From Dichetophora obliterata (lineage: Eukaryota > Arthropoda > Insecta > Diptera > Sciomyzidae), in assembly GCA_963920525.1 (NCBI GenBank), contig OY986437.1:62691830-62755829 (forward strand): 64,000 bases of DNA, read 5' to 3'. Positions within the stretch are counted from its first letter, which is position 1. Each line of letters begins with the position of its first letter. The notes under the pieces are model-generated. The model saw only the letters and a list, made by a program, of their open reading frames with translations, had not been told where the DNA came from and made no database searches. Below, piece by piece: positions 24,975-36,775 of the stretch. The translations under genes and the position numbers were made by a program.

Positions 24975-26505
24975 TGCATAAATATTAATGAATGAATATG
25001 CATATGAATATGATAATGAATATACTTATGAATGTGAATATGCATATGAACATAAATACAAATTCATGAATATTCATATGAATATGCCGTTTAATACGAA
25101 AAGGTATTTGAATATGAGCCTATGGATATAAATTTAAAGATGAAGATGAACATAAGTGTGAAAATATATATGAATATAAATATGAATTTTTATATACAAC
25201 TTATGAATATTTATGTGAATATTCATATCAATAAAAATTTTAATTCGAATAAGAATATGCTTATGAATATAAGTATGAAAATTAATATAAATTTGAATAT
25301 AAATGTGAAGAAGAATATTAATATGAATTTGGATACGAAATTAACATGAATATGAATATAGAAACACATATGCATACGAATATAAAAATACATTCATTCA
25401 TTTATGAATATGAACATACTTATGAACATACATATAAATTCATATGAATATGGATATAACATTTGTTTTCATATGAATATGTTAATTAATTTGAATTCGA
25501 AATTGCATTTTAATATTCAGATAAGCATTCATATTCATATGAATTAATAAATATAAATATGAATACGAAAGTGAATATCAATATCAATATTAATATGCAT
25601 ATGAACATGAATAAGAGTATGAATAAAATATTGATATGACAATAATTATGAATATGGGTATACCACAGAAAAGTCTACCGTGAACAAAAAAATTTAATTT
25701 TATTAAAAACGTATTATTTTAGGATATTATCTAAGAGAAATATTTTCATTGTATTAATTTAAGCAACTTATACATAAATTCATTTACCATGGTGATCAAA
25801 TCGTCTGCACTGTTTCACAAATGTAGTTTTTCTTTTTCGTAAATGTTCAGTAAATGTTTCGTAAACTTTCTTGTTTTAGTAAAAATGGAAGGCGTTGGGC
25901 TAAAAATAATGGAAATATGCTTGAGGCAAGAAGAGGACAATATATAAAATTTGTTTTTTAATTGCTTAATTACATGGTTACTTAACTACCTAACTAATTA
26001 ATTACCCAATCGAACTACAATGGATTTTTAAGTATTGTAACGTGATTAAAAAAAACCAGAGAAGATTTTTAAATATGATCACTTGGAAAAGAAATTTATG
26101 TTATTTCAAACCCTTCTATACAAAATTGTATACAAAAAGTCTTGCCCAATTCAGAGAATTTTGCAAAATGTTGTTATCCAAGTCAAAAATCACTTCCGTC
26201 TTTTTTAATGTAACGCCAGTACATATTTTTGCTTATATCTTCAAATCTTTATAGTCGATTATTGTCATTGTTTTAACATAATATTGAAAAAGTAGACATC
26301 TTCAGTTGAAAAAATCTTCATTATATTTTTTCATACAAATCGTACGTAACGCTAGTTTGGAAATGCCCATATGCATTTGAGCGTCAAATATGAAATTGTT
26401 GAATATGACTATGAAATTAATATGAATTTGAATATGAATTATGAATACAAGTATGGGTATAAATATGATTTAGAACATGAATATGAACACGAATGAGAAT
26501 ATTAA
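24975..26505. repeat. degenerate TATGAA hexanucleotide satellite, split by a MITE
   Basis: Words of the form (g)aatat(g/a) repeat with a ~6-bp period from 24975 to 25654 and resume from about 26385 to 26505. The gap is exactly the MITE at 25655-26369. The Asn/Met/Ile-rich frame at 25122-25349 is a by-product of the repeat. Confidence 0.75.
25655..26369 (+). mobile_element. 0.72-kb MITE (TGGGCATTTCCA termini), copy 1
   Basis: The left end is TGGGTATACCACAGAAAAGT, the right end reads inward TGGGCATTTCCAAACTAGCG. TA flanks both ends (25653-25654, 26370-26371). It is inserted in the TATGAA satellite. Internal words include ctaccgtga, cttaattacatggttacttaac and cgtaacgctag. The same element lies inverted at 27080-27810. 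No transposase frame is recognised. Confidence 0.75.
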
Positions 26506-27079
26506 AATTAAAATTAATGTAAATTTTACCGTAAAGTCAAAAATTACCGTAAAGTCAAAATTTTGAAAAATAATAATATTTGGTCAGTTTCTGTGTAACT
26601 TAAATCGGAATATCTCGCAATGTGCTGGTTCGATTTAGTGTGTTTTATACTCCTTAGATAGACTGTTATACTTTAATTCTATGTATTACTTTAATTAAAT
26701 AGCTTTTTAATAGATTTTGTACAATTATAAATTTCCAACACACTAATTTTACTTTAAAAATTTAAAAAAATTTTCGGACGATTTAAAAATGTCAAATTTA
26801 ATTTTTTTCAAGATCCATGCGACGTGTAAAAGATTTGTTAAGTCGCCATTGATGTCTGGAAATTCTTTAAATATAAAATTAAAACCCTTATATATTTTTT
26901 TTTTGCAAAATATACTTTTATTTAAATATATAAAGAACACTGAGCTACGTTGCAAATTATTAAAATTAAATATTTTGATAGACTATTTTTGATAAACATA
27001 GGTACGCATGTATTTTGAAAATATAATTTGAAAAAATAGTAAGCACTTTTATGGCTTACTTAAAAGGGCTTACTTAATA

Positions 27080-27810
27080 TGGTCATTTTCAAACTAGCGT
27101 TACGGACGATTTGTACGAAGAAGAATTAAAAAAAAAAGGAAGAATGAAAGTGCATAATTTTTAAAAAGGCTTTTTTATATTTGCTTAGTAAAAATAATGA
27201 CAACAATCGACCCTAAGAATGCTAAGATAAAAGCAAAAATATTTGCTGGCGTTGCGGTACAAAAACCGGAAGTAATTTTTGACTTGGATTACAAAATTTG
27301 CAAAATTCTCTGAATTAGGCAAGAATTTTTGTATACAACTTTTTTAGAAGGGTTTAAAATAGCATAAGTTTATTTTCCAAGTGATCAAATTTACAAATCT
27401 TCTCTAAATTTTTTTATTAGGCTTTTTGATCTGGCGCTACGTTACTGACGTCACGTTACTTAAATTTCAATTGTAGTTCAATTGGTTAGTTAAGTAATTA
27501 GATGGTTAAGTAATTATGTAATTTTCTAACAAGAAAACAAATTTAATATATTGTCCTTTTCTTGCTTCAAGCATTTTTTCATTATTTTTAGCTAGCACCT
27601 TCCATTTCTACTAAAACAAACAAGTTTACGAAACACTTACGAAAAAGAAAAACTGCGTTTGTGAAAGAGTGGGAATGATTTGATCATCATGGAAAATGAA
27701 TCTATGTATAAATTGCTTTAATTAATAATATTAAAATGTTTCTCTTAGAAAATATCATAATAAAATTTTTAATTTCTTGGTCACGGTAGACTTTTCTGTG
27801 GAAATGCCCA
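27080..27810 (-). mobile_element. 0.73-kb MITE (TGGGCATTTCCA termini), copy 2, inverted
   Basis: On the minus strand it starts TGGGCATTTCCACAGAAAAG and follows copy 1 throughout, ending at TGGTCATTTTCAAACTAGCG. TA flanks are at 27078-27079 and 27811-27812. By eye the copies are well diverged, so both are old. Together they make a potential ~700-bp-arm hairpin with a ~710-bp loop. Confidence 0.75.
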
Positions 27811-28429
27811 TATATATAATATATATTATATATATACATATATAAGAGTGGAACTATTTTTTAACCTCATCGGCTTCATATGTTTTTAAATACTTCTTGT
27901 CAAAACAAATTTTTCTGCATCCTTAGTTTTTTCTGCGATATAACTATTGACTTTGCTCGATTGTTTTTGTATTTCATTGTCTTATTCTTTTTTCAGTGAA
28001 ATTTTTGAAAAGTTTTTTGTAGCAAACCTCTTAATTTAGTCATAATTAACAACTTGTCATGAGTTCCCTATGATACCATACGCCATACGCGTTAGAAGAT
28101 ATTCGGGTTCAAAGTTCACCGAAATCGGTAATTCGCCAATATCTCCGCTCCTCCATGTCAGAAATAAAATATGCTCACAGCAAAATAGTAAATCAGATAA
28201 TTATCTTCAAAAATGCCACTAACAGTTTTAACGTAAATATAAAAAATTTTTCGCTATGTTGTGTCAAAACAGTGCAAAGTGCAAAGAAAGTAGAAATTTT
28301 TTACTATGAGAATATTTTTAAAATTTTTAATTATAAGAAAGTTATTAGCAGAATTTTAATATTTGTTTGTCATTTTCTCACTTCAAAGATTGACCTCCGA
28401 ACAACCTCATCTTCTAATTAATGTGTAAA

Positions 28430-28545
28430 TATTACTAATAACTGCGTCCATTCTACGAATGTTTTTCATAGTTTTCAGCCACGAAAAGGATTCGTAGAAT
28501 GGACGTATATTAGTTCATATTATGAATATTTTATTCGTATTCGTA
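28430..28545 (+). repeat. solo fragment of the CACTC MITE interior
   Basis: 'aatattactaataactgcgt', followed by an inverted ccattctacgaat/attcgtagaatgg pair, matches the interior of the element near 59450-59570. No CACTC ends are visible here. Confidence 0.6.
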
Positions 28546-30249
28546 TATTGTATATTGTACGAATACATTTGTTACATTTACAAATGATCACAATATCTCT
28601 ATTTGCTCTCATCCTTTGATGAAAAAACAGCAACCTTCTGGTCTTAACTTTAATATTTTAATACAACAACTTTAATAAATGCAATTTTAACAACAGCCCG
28701 ATTACTTTATTTTTTCTCGAGGATTTGGCAAACGACAAACACAGACTGTTTGGCAAAACATGACTGACTTAATAGACAGATGGATAGACATGTTGAGAGG
28801 AATGGACAGACACATGCATGCGGTATGGCGCATGCAGCATGTTCAGGCATCTTCCTGAGGATGTGATACAGGATGTGCATAAATTTTTAAACAGTGCGGA
28901 TAGCAACAACATTGAAAAAGTTGAAGTGGGTTCAACTACTCGAAGGCATTAAAAAATTCATTTTAAATATTCAACAGCTACAAGCTGAAGGAGGCTGTCA
29001 AGATGCTTCAACTGCAGCAAAAAATTGCTCAAAAAAAAAAAAAAAAAAAACGAAAAACCACAAACACCAACAACACGCCAAGTGTTTGCACTATTAAAGG
29101 ATACAAACAAGTTGCTCGATGCCAGGCGGCAGGCGTTCCCATAAGATCCGTGAGCAAAACAGAAAAATATTTGCAATGAGTGAGGAAAGACATGCCAGCA
29201 ACATGTTGAAAAAGGACTTGAAAATGCAACATGTCAGGAATTAACGATGAGCATGACTTCAAGCTGTAGGATATAATTTCTGGAATTTCTAAGGCTTTAC
29301 ATTCCTGACAGTTGTTAAGGCGAGCTTTTAGAAATTAATTAAAAAAAAAAACACTATTAGCCAGCCTCCAATACTTGTATGTACACACCAACTGACCAAT
29401 TGTTTTGATAATGAATTAGTGAAAAGTAACTTTTGCTAGACTTTCGCTTTTTTAGTTTAAAGAAATTCTTTAATCTACAACCGAAAATAAAGTGAAAACC
29501 TTATTGAACCCTTGCATAAGCTTGTCTGGTAGTATCAATGATTCAATAAAACTGTCAAACCGTTAGACGACGACATGTCAATAAAATTTACTCCATGTAT
29601 TGTTATTTTTTTTTTAACAACCATATTATAAGCTGACAATGTGTGCCCATTCTTTGGATCGTCGAGACTCGTTGTACCTTAAAAGTTGAGTAATCGGCAA
29701 AGTATGCCCAGGTGTGCGACATTGTAGACAACTACAAAAACAAAAATAACAAGAACAAAAAAATATAACGACAGCATAATTCCACTGTCATGGATTAAAC
29801 TGCTACGTAATAAAGTACAAACAATTTGCTTGAAAAGTAGAAGTGGAAACATGAAGGAGCGGTGTTTGAAATGGCTTACAGTGAGTTGTTTTATACACAA
29901 AAATGAAGAAATTTTATTTCTCATAAGAAAACAATATTAGTATTGATCATAGAGCTTTTGAATAAAAAAGAGACAATATCAAGAATTTGTGGGATTTAAA
30001 TCAGTTTAAATATTTCTCTTGAAGCGTGAGATATTTTTCGAGAAAACTTGGATTTTACGGACCACATCTCACAGTGAGATTTTTTTTATGTATGCTGTAA
30101 AGATCAAATTGGTTTTTTTGGTTTATTTTACAACAAAAAAAAAAAAAAAAATCTTCATACTAAATAAAAAAAAAAATACGCTTGCATTAAGAATTAAGAA
30201 AAATTAATTCAAAAGTTATAAGCTGCAGAAAAATAAGGCCCAAAAAGAC
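28546..30249. other. no supported gene
   Basis: Contains short gcatgc-rich words near 28815-28840 and a poly-A run near 29032-29050. I see no domain pattern in any frame. Confidence 0.4.
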
Positions 30250-30278
30250 TTAATCCCTTGAGACCAAAGGGTTATGAC

Positions 30279-31088
30279 CAGGGAAGACAGAAATATGCAC
30301 GAAAAAATCTAAAATAAGTATGCTAATATGCTCTAAAAAATGGCAAAATATGCCATCAAATAAGCACGAAAAATGTCGAAGTCGGAGTTTTATTATTCAA
30401 AATTTTATTCAATAGTTCATAAAAAAAAAAACAAAACAATAGCCCTTTCAAGGCGTAAAAGTAAATATTTCAGTTTAAATAAATTATAATTTTAAATATA
30501 AAGTAAAAATTTAATTCTATTTGAATCATTTAATGAATATTTTGTTTGGTAGCTCGAAGCCAATGTCAAAAGTCTCCTTCCGGACGAAGTCCATTATTTT
30601 ATATGGTGCTTATAGCAAAAACAGTGTATTGCATTCAGCTATTACATTGAACAATTAAATGCATTTTTATATTATCAAAAAGAAATTTTCTACGATTTTC
30701 AGCCAACAATGTTTTGTATTGTGAGAAAGACCGCTCGACATCGCAGGATGTAGTTGGGCACCATATAAAATAAGGGACTTCGTTCGGAAGGAGACTTTCG
30801 GCGTATGGATCCATTGTCTGTGAGTTTTTAAACAAAATATTTTTTATACATATATAATATAATATCTCTTTATAAATATATATAATATCAAAGAAATTAC
30901 AATGTTGCCAGATGTGAAGGAAGTATCAAAATTTGCCCGATTACAAGCTAAAATCTGTTCGAAAAGTTAAAAATATGTAAAAATATGCACAAATAAGCAC
31001 AATCGTCATAAATATGCAAAATATTAACAAAACGTCCAAATATGCAAGAGCATATATTATATGCATTTGCATATAATTGTCTTCCCTG
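30279..31088 (-). mobile_element. internally deleted hAT element, 810 bp
   Basis: The inverted termini CAGGGAAGACAGAAATATGC and CAGGGAAGACAATTATATGC are flanked by a perfect 8-bp duplication GTTATGAC (30271-30278, 31089-31096), the hAT hallmark. Subterminal 'aaatatgc' words recur at both ends and may be binding sites. It keeps only the last piece of the transposase gene. Confidence 0.9.
30632..30835 (-). pseudogene. hAT transposase C-terminal dimerisation fragment
   Basis: The ~66-residue frame contains SLLPNEVPYFIWCPTTSCDV, then ERSFSQYKTLLAENRRKF and a LFDNIKMHLIVQCN end. This is the hATC dimerisation region of a hAT transposase, with the usual cysteine-acid-SFS pattern. The catalytic core is absent because of the internal deletion. 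It lies within an element bounded by hAT ends and an 8-bp duplication, which supports the call. Confidence 0.8.
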
Positions 31089-31792
31089 GTTATGACATAT
31101 AGATTACTATATGACTCTATATATTTTTAAGTTATCGTTGCTTTAATTGCAATTAGTACGGTAGTTTCTACCTTGAATTTGGTTTTAGAAGCTTTATATA
31201 AACTGGCAGCACCGGCAAGCTAAGAGCTGATCAGCTGGAAGTATTATTTACAGCTTAAATATTTTGCTAATAAAAAAATTAAATAAAGTCGTTCCAAACG
31301 TAAAAGTAAGTTCTGAATTATGATGTGTTTTATTGAAAAATTACGGGTCTAGCAAATATTTCCAGTTGTTTTGCAAAATTTATACCAAATCGGTCTCTAG
31401 TAAAACTTTTTGCGATATTTTTTCAGACAGTCGCAGTTTTTTACCTTGCGATCTTTCTTGTAAAGAAAACTGAAATTTCAGTATCAATCTGTTAGATTTA
31501 TATATTAATTTTCTAAATTTGTAACTTAACTGAATTAAACACATAAATTGCCTTTATTACCTTATTAAAAATACGTCCATACCCATCACATACCACAGCT
31601 GGAAAAATCCATAAAAAGTTTACTTGAGACCGATGGGGCCAAATATGACCCCACTAAATGGGGCTACATAGATAGGGCTCCGCAAATTTTTTCAAGCCTA
31701 ATTTTTTTCTTTATTTGACCACGGAGAACTCGAATCGAAAGTAATTTTTTCTATTTCTCTAACGGTCTAGACTTCGGTCTCAAGGGGTTTAA

Positions 31793-33730
31793 GTGTAATT
31801 TTAGAAAAAGTGAACATTTTTATATGATAGGTACTAGCGGATATAAGTAACCTGGTACATATACACTAGAAGTTTTAATATATATAAATTTTAATATTTA
31901 CTCCTCGTTTCAATGATTTTTATAATTGCTAATATTAAAGAAAATGTTGCATGGGAGTTTAAAAATTTCAGCATTTAACTTGCAAAGCCCTAAATTGCTT
32001 AAGAAATTATTTGGAATAATTTTATAGGTACATAACTGTTCAAAGTTATGAAATAACAAATTAAGTATTGAACAGAATAAACAAACGAGCTATAGACATT
32101 AAAGTTTGTGTCTTAAATGTATATTGCAGTAAGAAGAAGCTTTGAAAAAAATCCATTCTTTATTCTTGATTTATGTAACAGTTACTTAAAAGTTACTTAA
32201 AATGAAGACGCGTTAATATAATTAAATATTATTTATTTCTTTTGTACTTGCTTGTCTATCTTGTTTATAAATGAGACACAAAACATTTGAGTTTAGCTCA
32301 TTCAACATACAGTGAGACACGAGTAAAAATATTAGCGCGCAAACAGCGGTCGAACAAAAAGTTGGGTCGAATAACGGCCGCACAAAGCCTAAATTATATT
32401 GTACGGCCGCTGCACAGTGGTTTGTCCCCATACCAAATATGCAATAAATAGATATAATAGTCGTAGAGACATACAATTTTGCATGTGAGTTAGATTTAAA
32501 AAAAAAAAACCATAAAGCAACAAAAAAATACGCCCGTCCACAACCACGCACACCTTCCATACAATAAGAAAATTTAAAACGCCACATTTTCCTTCAAATT
32601 GGCTCAATTTAAAAATAACTCGGTACGGAGATAGACATTTATTTATTCGCAGAATTGAAAAAAAAAATATTTTCGGTCACGCCCACTTCCTACACAAAAT
32701 TTCTCTGAAGTGTACTTTTCACTAATTGCAGCTTTATCGTAAAATTGCATCTTAACAATATGAAATAGATGATGGAGTTTTTCTAAAAAAACATTTATTA
32801 TATATTTATTTATATTTATATATTTATATATTAATATATTTATTATTTATATTTATTTATTTATTCCAAATAATCAATCAATAAAATTAGATTTTTTTAT
32901 ACAAAACGCATTTAGTTTTTCATTCATAAAAACTGTTTTGGCAGCTATTTTTTTTTTTAGTTTTAGTTTAAATCCAAAAACGGTGTGCTCACCGGTCAAC
33001 ACTGGAAGATAGTTATTCTCTGCCAAAAATGACATTAAACTATTTGTGAAATGTAAAAAGTTATTTGGCTTAAAAAGAAATTCGATGAAATCTAAAAATA
33101 TTTACTTCATATTGTCTCTTTAAAACTAAAAATGTTATTTTATTTGAAATATACCTCTTGTTACCAAGAATATATTGAACGCTTTATTATATAACAACTT
33201 CGATAGTTTCTGTATAAAAATCCTGTAAATATTTCACCAAGACCTTTTGGAAACATGCTAATTAGACATGTCGATGACAATTCTTAAGAAATAAAATTAA
33301 TTTATTTTTAGGAAGTCATAAATTTTAATATTTTTTTTCCACTTTGAAACCATTGTGCGCTGTACGCTCGTTGTATGGCACCAAATTTTTCAAAGTTTTT
33401 ATTCAACAGCAAACGTATGCGAAACAACAAAAGCAAGCCTCACTTGGCGATGCTAATGTTGATAGTATCACCGTGTGTGGTGCAAAAAATTTTTTTTTGT
33501 GTATAAAATTAGTTAAAAAAGAGCTCCTCATTTTCATTCGATGTGAACTGCCGAGATTATTTCAAAATGGCCTCTGTACGCCCGCTTTTTGGCGAAAAAG
33601 TCATGCAAACAACGCTTGTACTACTCTTTACGGCCAAGAAAAATTTTTAAAATTAGGCCTTGTTCGGCCATTGTTTGGTCTTAGCTAAAAAAGTTTTAAT
33701 TCTTACTCGGAGACAGAAATAAAGTAAAAC
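31793..33730. other. AT-rich DNA with faint inverted GGCC-containing blocks
   Basis: 'acggccgcacaaagcctaa' near 32375 is echoed in inverse by 'attaggccttgttcggccat' near 33652, suggesting an old, badly decayed inverted-repeat element of about 1.3 kb. A low-complexity tatttat run lies at about 32798-32870. Small frames (32222-32607, 33344-33688) show no domain. Confidence 0.35.
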
Positions 33731-36184
33731 AAAATAAAATAAAATAAAATAAAATAAAATAAAATAAAATAAAATAAAATAAAATAAAATAAAATAAAAT
33801 AAAATAAAATAAAATAAAATAAAATAAAATAAAATAAAATAAAATAAAATAAAATAAAATAAAATAAAATAAAATAAAATAAAATAAAATAAAATAAAAT
33901 AAAATAAAATAAAATAAAATAAAATAAAATAAAATAAAATAAAATAAAATAAAATAAAATAAAATAAAATAAAATAAAATAATATAAAATAAAATAAAAT
34001 AAAATAAAATAAAATAAAATAAAATAAAATAAAATAAAATAAAATAAAATAAAATAAAATAAAATAAAATAAAATAAAATAAAATAAAATAAAATAAAAT
34101 AAAATAAAATAAAATAAAATAAAATAAAATAAAATAAAATAAAATAAAATAAAATAAAATAAAATAAAATAAAATAAAATAAAATAAAATAAAATAAAAT
34201 AAAATAAAATAAAATAAAATAAAATAAAATAAAATAAAATAAAATAAAATAAAATAAAATAAAATAAAATAAAATAAAATAAAATAAAATAAAATAAAAT
34301 AAAATAAAATAAAATAAAATAAAATAAAATAAAATAAAATAAAATAAAATAAAATAAAATAAAATAAAATAAAATAAAATAAAATAAAATAAAATAAAAT
34401 AAAATAAAATAAAATAAAATAAAATAAAATAAAATAAAATAAAATAAAATAAAATAAAATAAAATAAAATAAAATAAAATAAAATAAAATAAAATAAAAT
34501 AAAATAAAATAAAATAAAATAAAATAAAATAAAATAAAATAAAATAAAATAAAATAAAATAAAATAAAATAAAATAAAATAAAATAAAATAAAATAAAAT
34601 AAAATAAAATAAAATAAAATAAAATAAAATAAAATAAAATAAAATAAAATAAAATAAAATAAAATAAAATAAAATAAAATAAAATAAAATAAAATAAAAT
34701 AAAATAAAATAAAATAAAATAAAATAAAATAAAATAAAATAAAATAAAATAAAATAAAATAAAATAAAATAAAATAAAATAAAATAAAATAAAATAAAAT
34801 AAAATAAAATAAAATAAAATAAAATAAAATAAAATAAAATAAAATAAAATAAAATAAAATAAAATAAAATAAAATAAAATAAAATAAAATAAAATAAAAT
34901 AAAATAAAATAAAATAAAATAAAATAAAATAAAATAAAATAAAATAAAATAAAATAAAATAAAATAAAATAAAATAAAATAAAATAAAATAAAATAAAAT
35001 AAAATAAAATAAAATAAAATAAAATAAAATAAAATAAAATAAAATAAAATAAAATAAAATAAAATAAAATAAAATAAAATAAAATAAAATAAAATAAAAT
35101 AAAATAAAATAAAATAAAATAAAATAAAATAAAATAAAATAAAATAAAATAAAATAAAATAAAATAAAATAAAATAAAATAAAATAAAATAAAATAAAAT
35201 AAAATAAAATAAAATAAAATAAAATAAAATAAAATAAAATAAAATAAAATAAAATAAAATAAAATAAAATAAAATAAAATAAAATAAAATAAAATAAAAT
35301 AAAATAAAATAAAATAAAATAAAATAAAATAAAATAAAATAAAATAAAATAAAATAAAATAAAATAAAATAAAATAAAATAAAATAAAATAAAATAAAAT
35401 AAAATAAAATAAAATAAAATAAAATAAAATAAAATAAAATAAAATAAAATAAAATAAAATAAAATAAAATAAAATAAAATAAAATAAAATAAAATAAAAT
35501 AAAATAAAATAAAATAAAATAAAATAAAATAAAATAAAATAAAATAAAATAAAATAAAATAAAATAAAATAAAATAAAATAAAATAAAATAAAATAAAAT
35601 AAAATAAAATAAAATAAAATAAAATAAAATAAAATAAAATAAAATAAAATAAAATAAAATAAAATAAAATAAAATAAAATAAAATAAAATAAAATAAAAT
35701 AAAATAAAATAATATAATATAAAATAAAATAAAATAAAATAAAATAAAATAAAATAAAATAAAATAAAATAAAATAAAATAAAATAAAATAAAATAAAAT
35801 AAAATAAAATAAAATAAAATAAAATAAAATAAAATAAAATAAAATAAAATAAAATAAAATAAAATAAAATAAAATAAAATAAAATAAAATAAAATAAAAT
35901 AAAATAAAATAAAATAAAATAAAATAAAATAAAATAAAATAAAATAAAATAAAATAAAATAAAATAAAATAAAATAAAATAAAATAAAATAAAATAAAAT
36001 AAAATAAAATAAAATAAAATAAAATAAAATAAAATAAAATAAAATAAAATAAAATAAAATAAAATAAAATAAAATAAAATAAAATAAAATAAAATAAAAT
36101 AAAATAAAATAAAATAAAATAAAATAAAATAAAATAAAATAAAATAAAATAAAATAAAATAAAATAAAATAAAATAAAATAAAA
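33731..36184. repeat. (AAAAT)n pentanucleotide array, ~2.45 kb
   Basis: About 490 near-perfect units. I see variants only at about 33981 and 35712-35720, where a unit reads aatat. The array passes directly into the GAAAT array to its right. Confidence 0.98.
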
Positions 36185-36775
36185 TGAAATGAAATGAAAT
36201 GAAATGAAATGAAATGAAATGAAATGAAATGAAATGAAATGAAATGAAATGAAATGAAATGAAATGAAATGAAATGAAATGAAATGAAATGAAAAGAAAT
36301 GAAATGAAATGAAATGAAATGAAATGAAATGAAATGAAGTGAAATGAAATGAAATGAAATGAAATGATATGAAATGAAATGAAATGAAATGAAATGATAT
36401 GAAATGAAATGAAATGAAATGAAATGAAATGAAATGAAATGAAATGATATGATATGAAATGAAATGAAATGAAATGATATGAAATGATATGAAATGATAT
36501 GAAATGATATGAAATGAAATGAAATGAAATGAAATGAAATGAAATGAAATTAAATTAAATTAAATTAAATGAAATGAAATGAAATGAAATGAATTGAAAT
36601 GAAATGAAATGAAATGAAATGAAATGAAAAGAAATGAAATGAAATGAAATGAAATGAAAAGAAATGAAATGAAATGAATTGAAATGAAATGAAATGAAAA
36701 GAAATGAAATGAAATGAAATGAAATGAAATAAAATGAAATGAAATGAAATGAAATGAAATGAAATGAAATAAAAT
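36185..36775. repeat. (GAAAT)n pentanucleotide array, ~0.59 kb
   Basis: About 117 units of gaaat with many variants: gatat, gaaag, gaatt and a short taaat block near 36550-36570. The minus-strand frame rich in His-Phe-Ile-Ser is a translation of this repeat. Confidence 0.97.

Larger units (their letters stand above)
30254..31788. mobile_element. piggyBac-like non-autonomous element with nested hAT
   Basis: TTAA lies at 30250-30253 and 31789-31792. The inward ends read TCCCTTGAGACCAAAG (left) and ACCCCTTGAGACCGAAG (right). A TTAA target with CCCTT-type ends is the piggyBac pattern. The net length without the nested hAT is about 0.72 kb. No transposase frame is present. The hAT at 30279-31088 entered just inside the left end, so this element is older. 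Confidence 0.65.

Noticed and set aside
25122..25349. Asn/Met/Ile-rich open frame
   Set aside because: Produced by the TATGAA satellite; no codon or domain signal.
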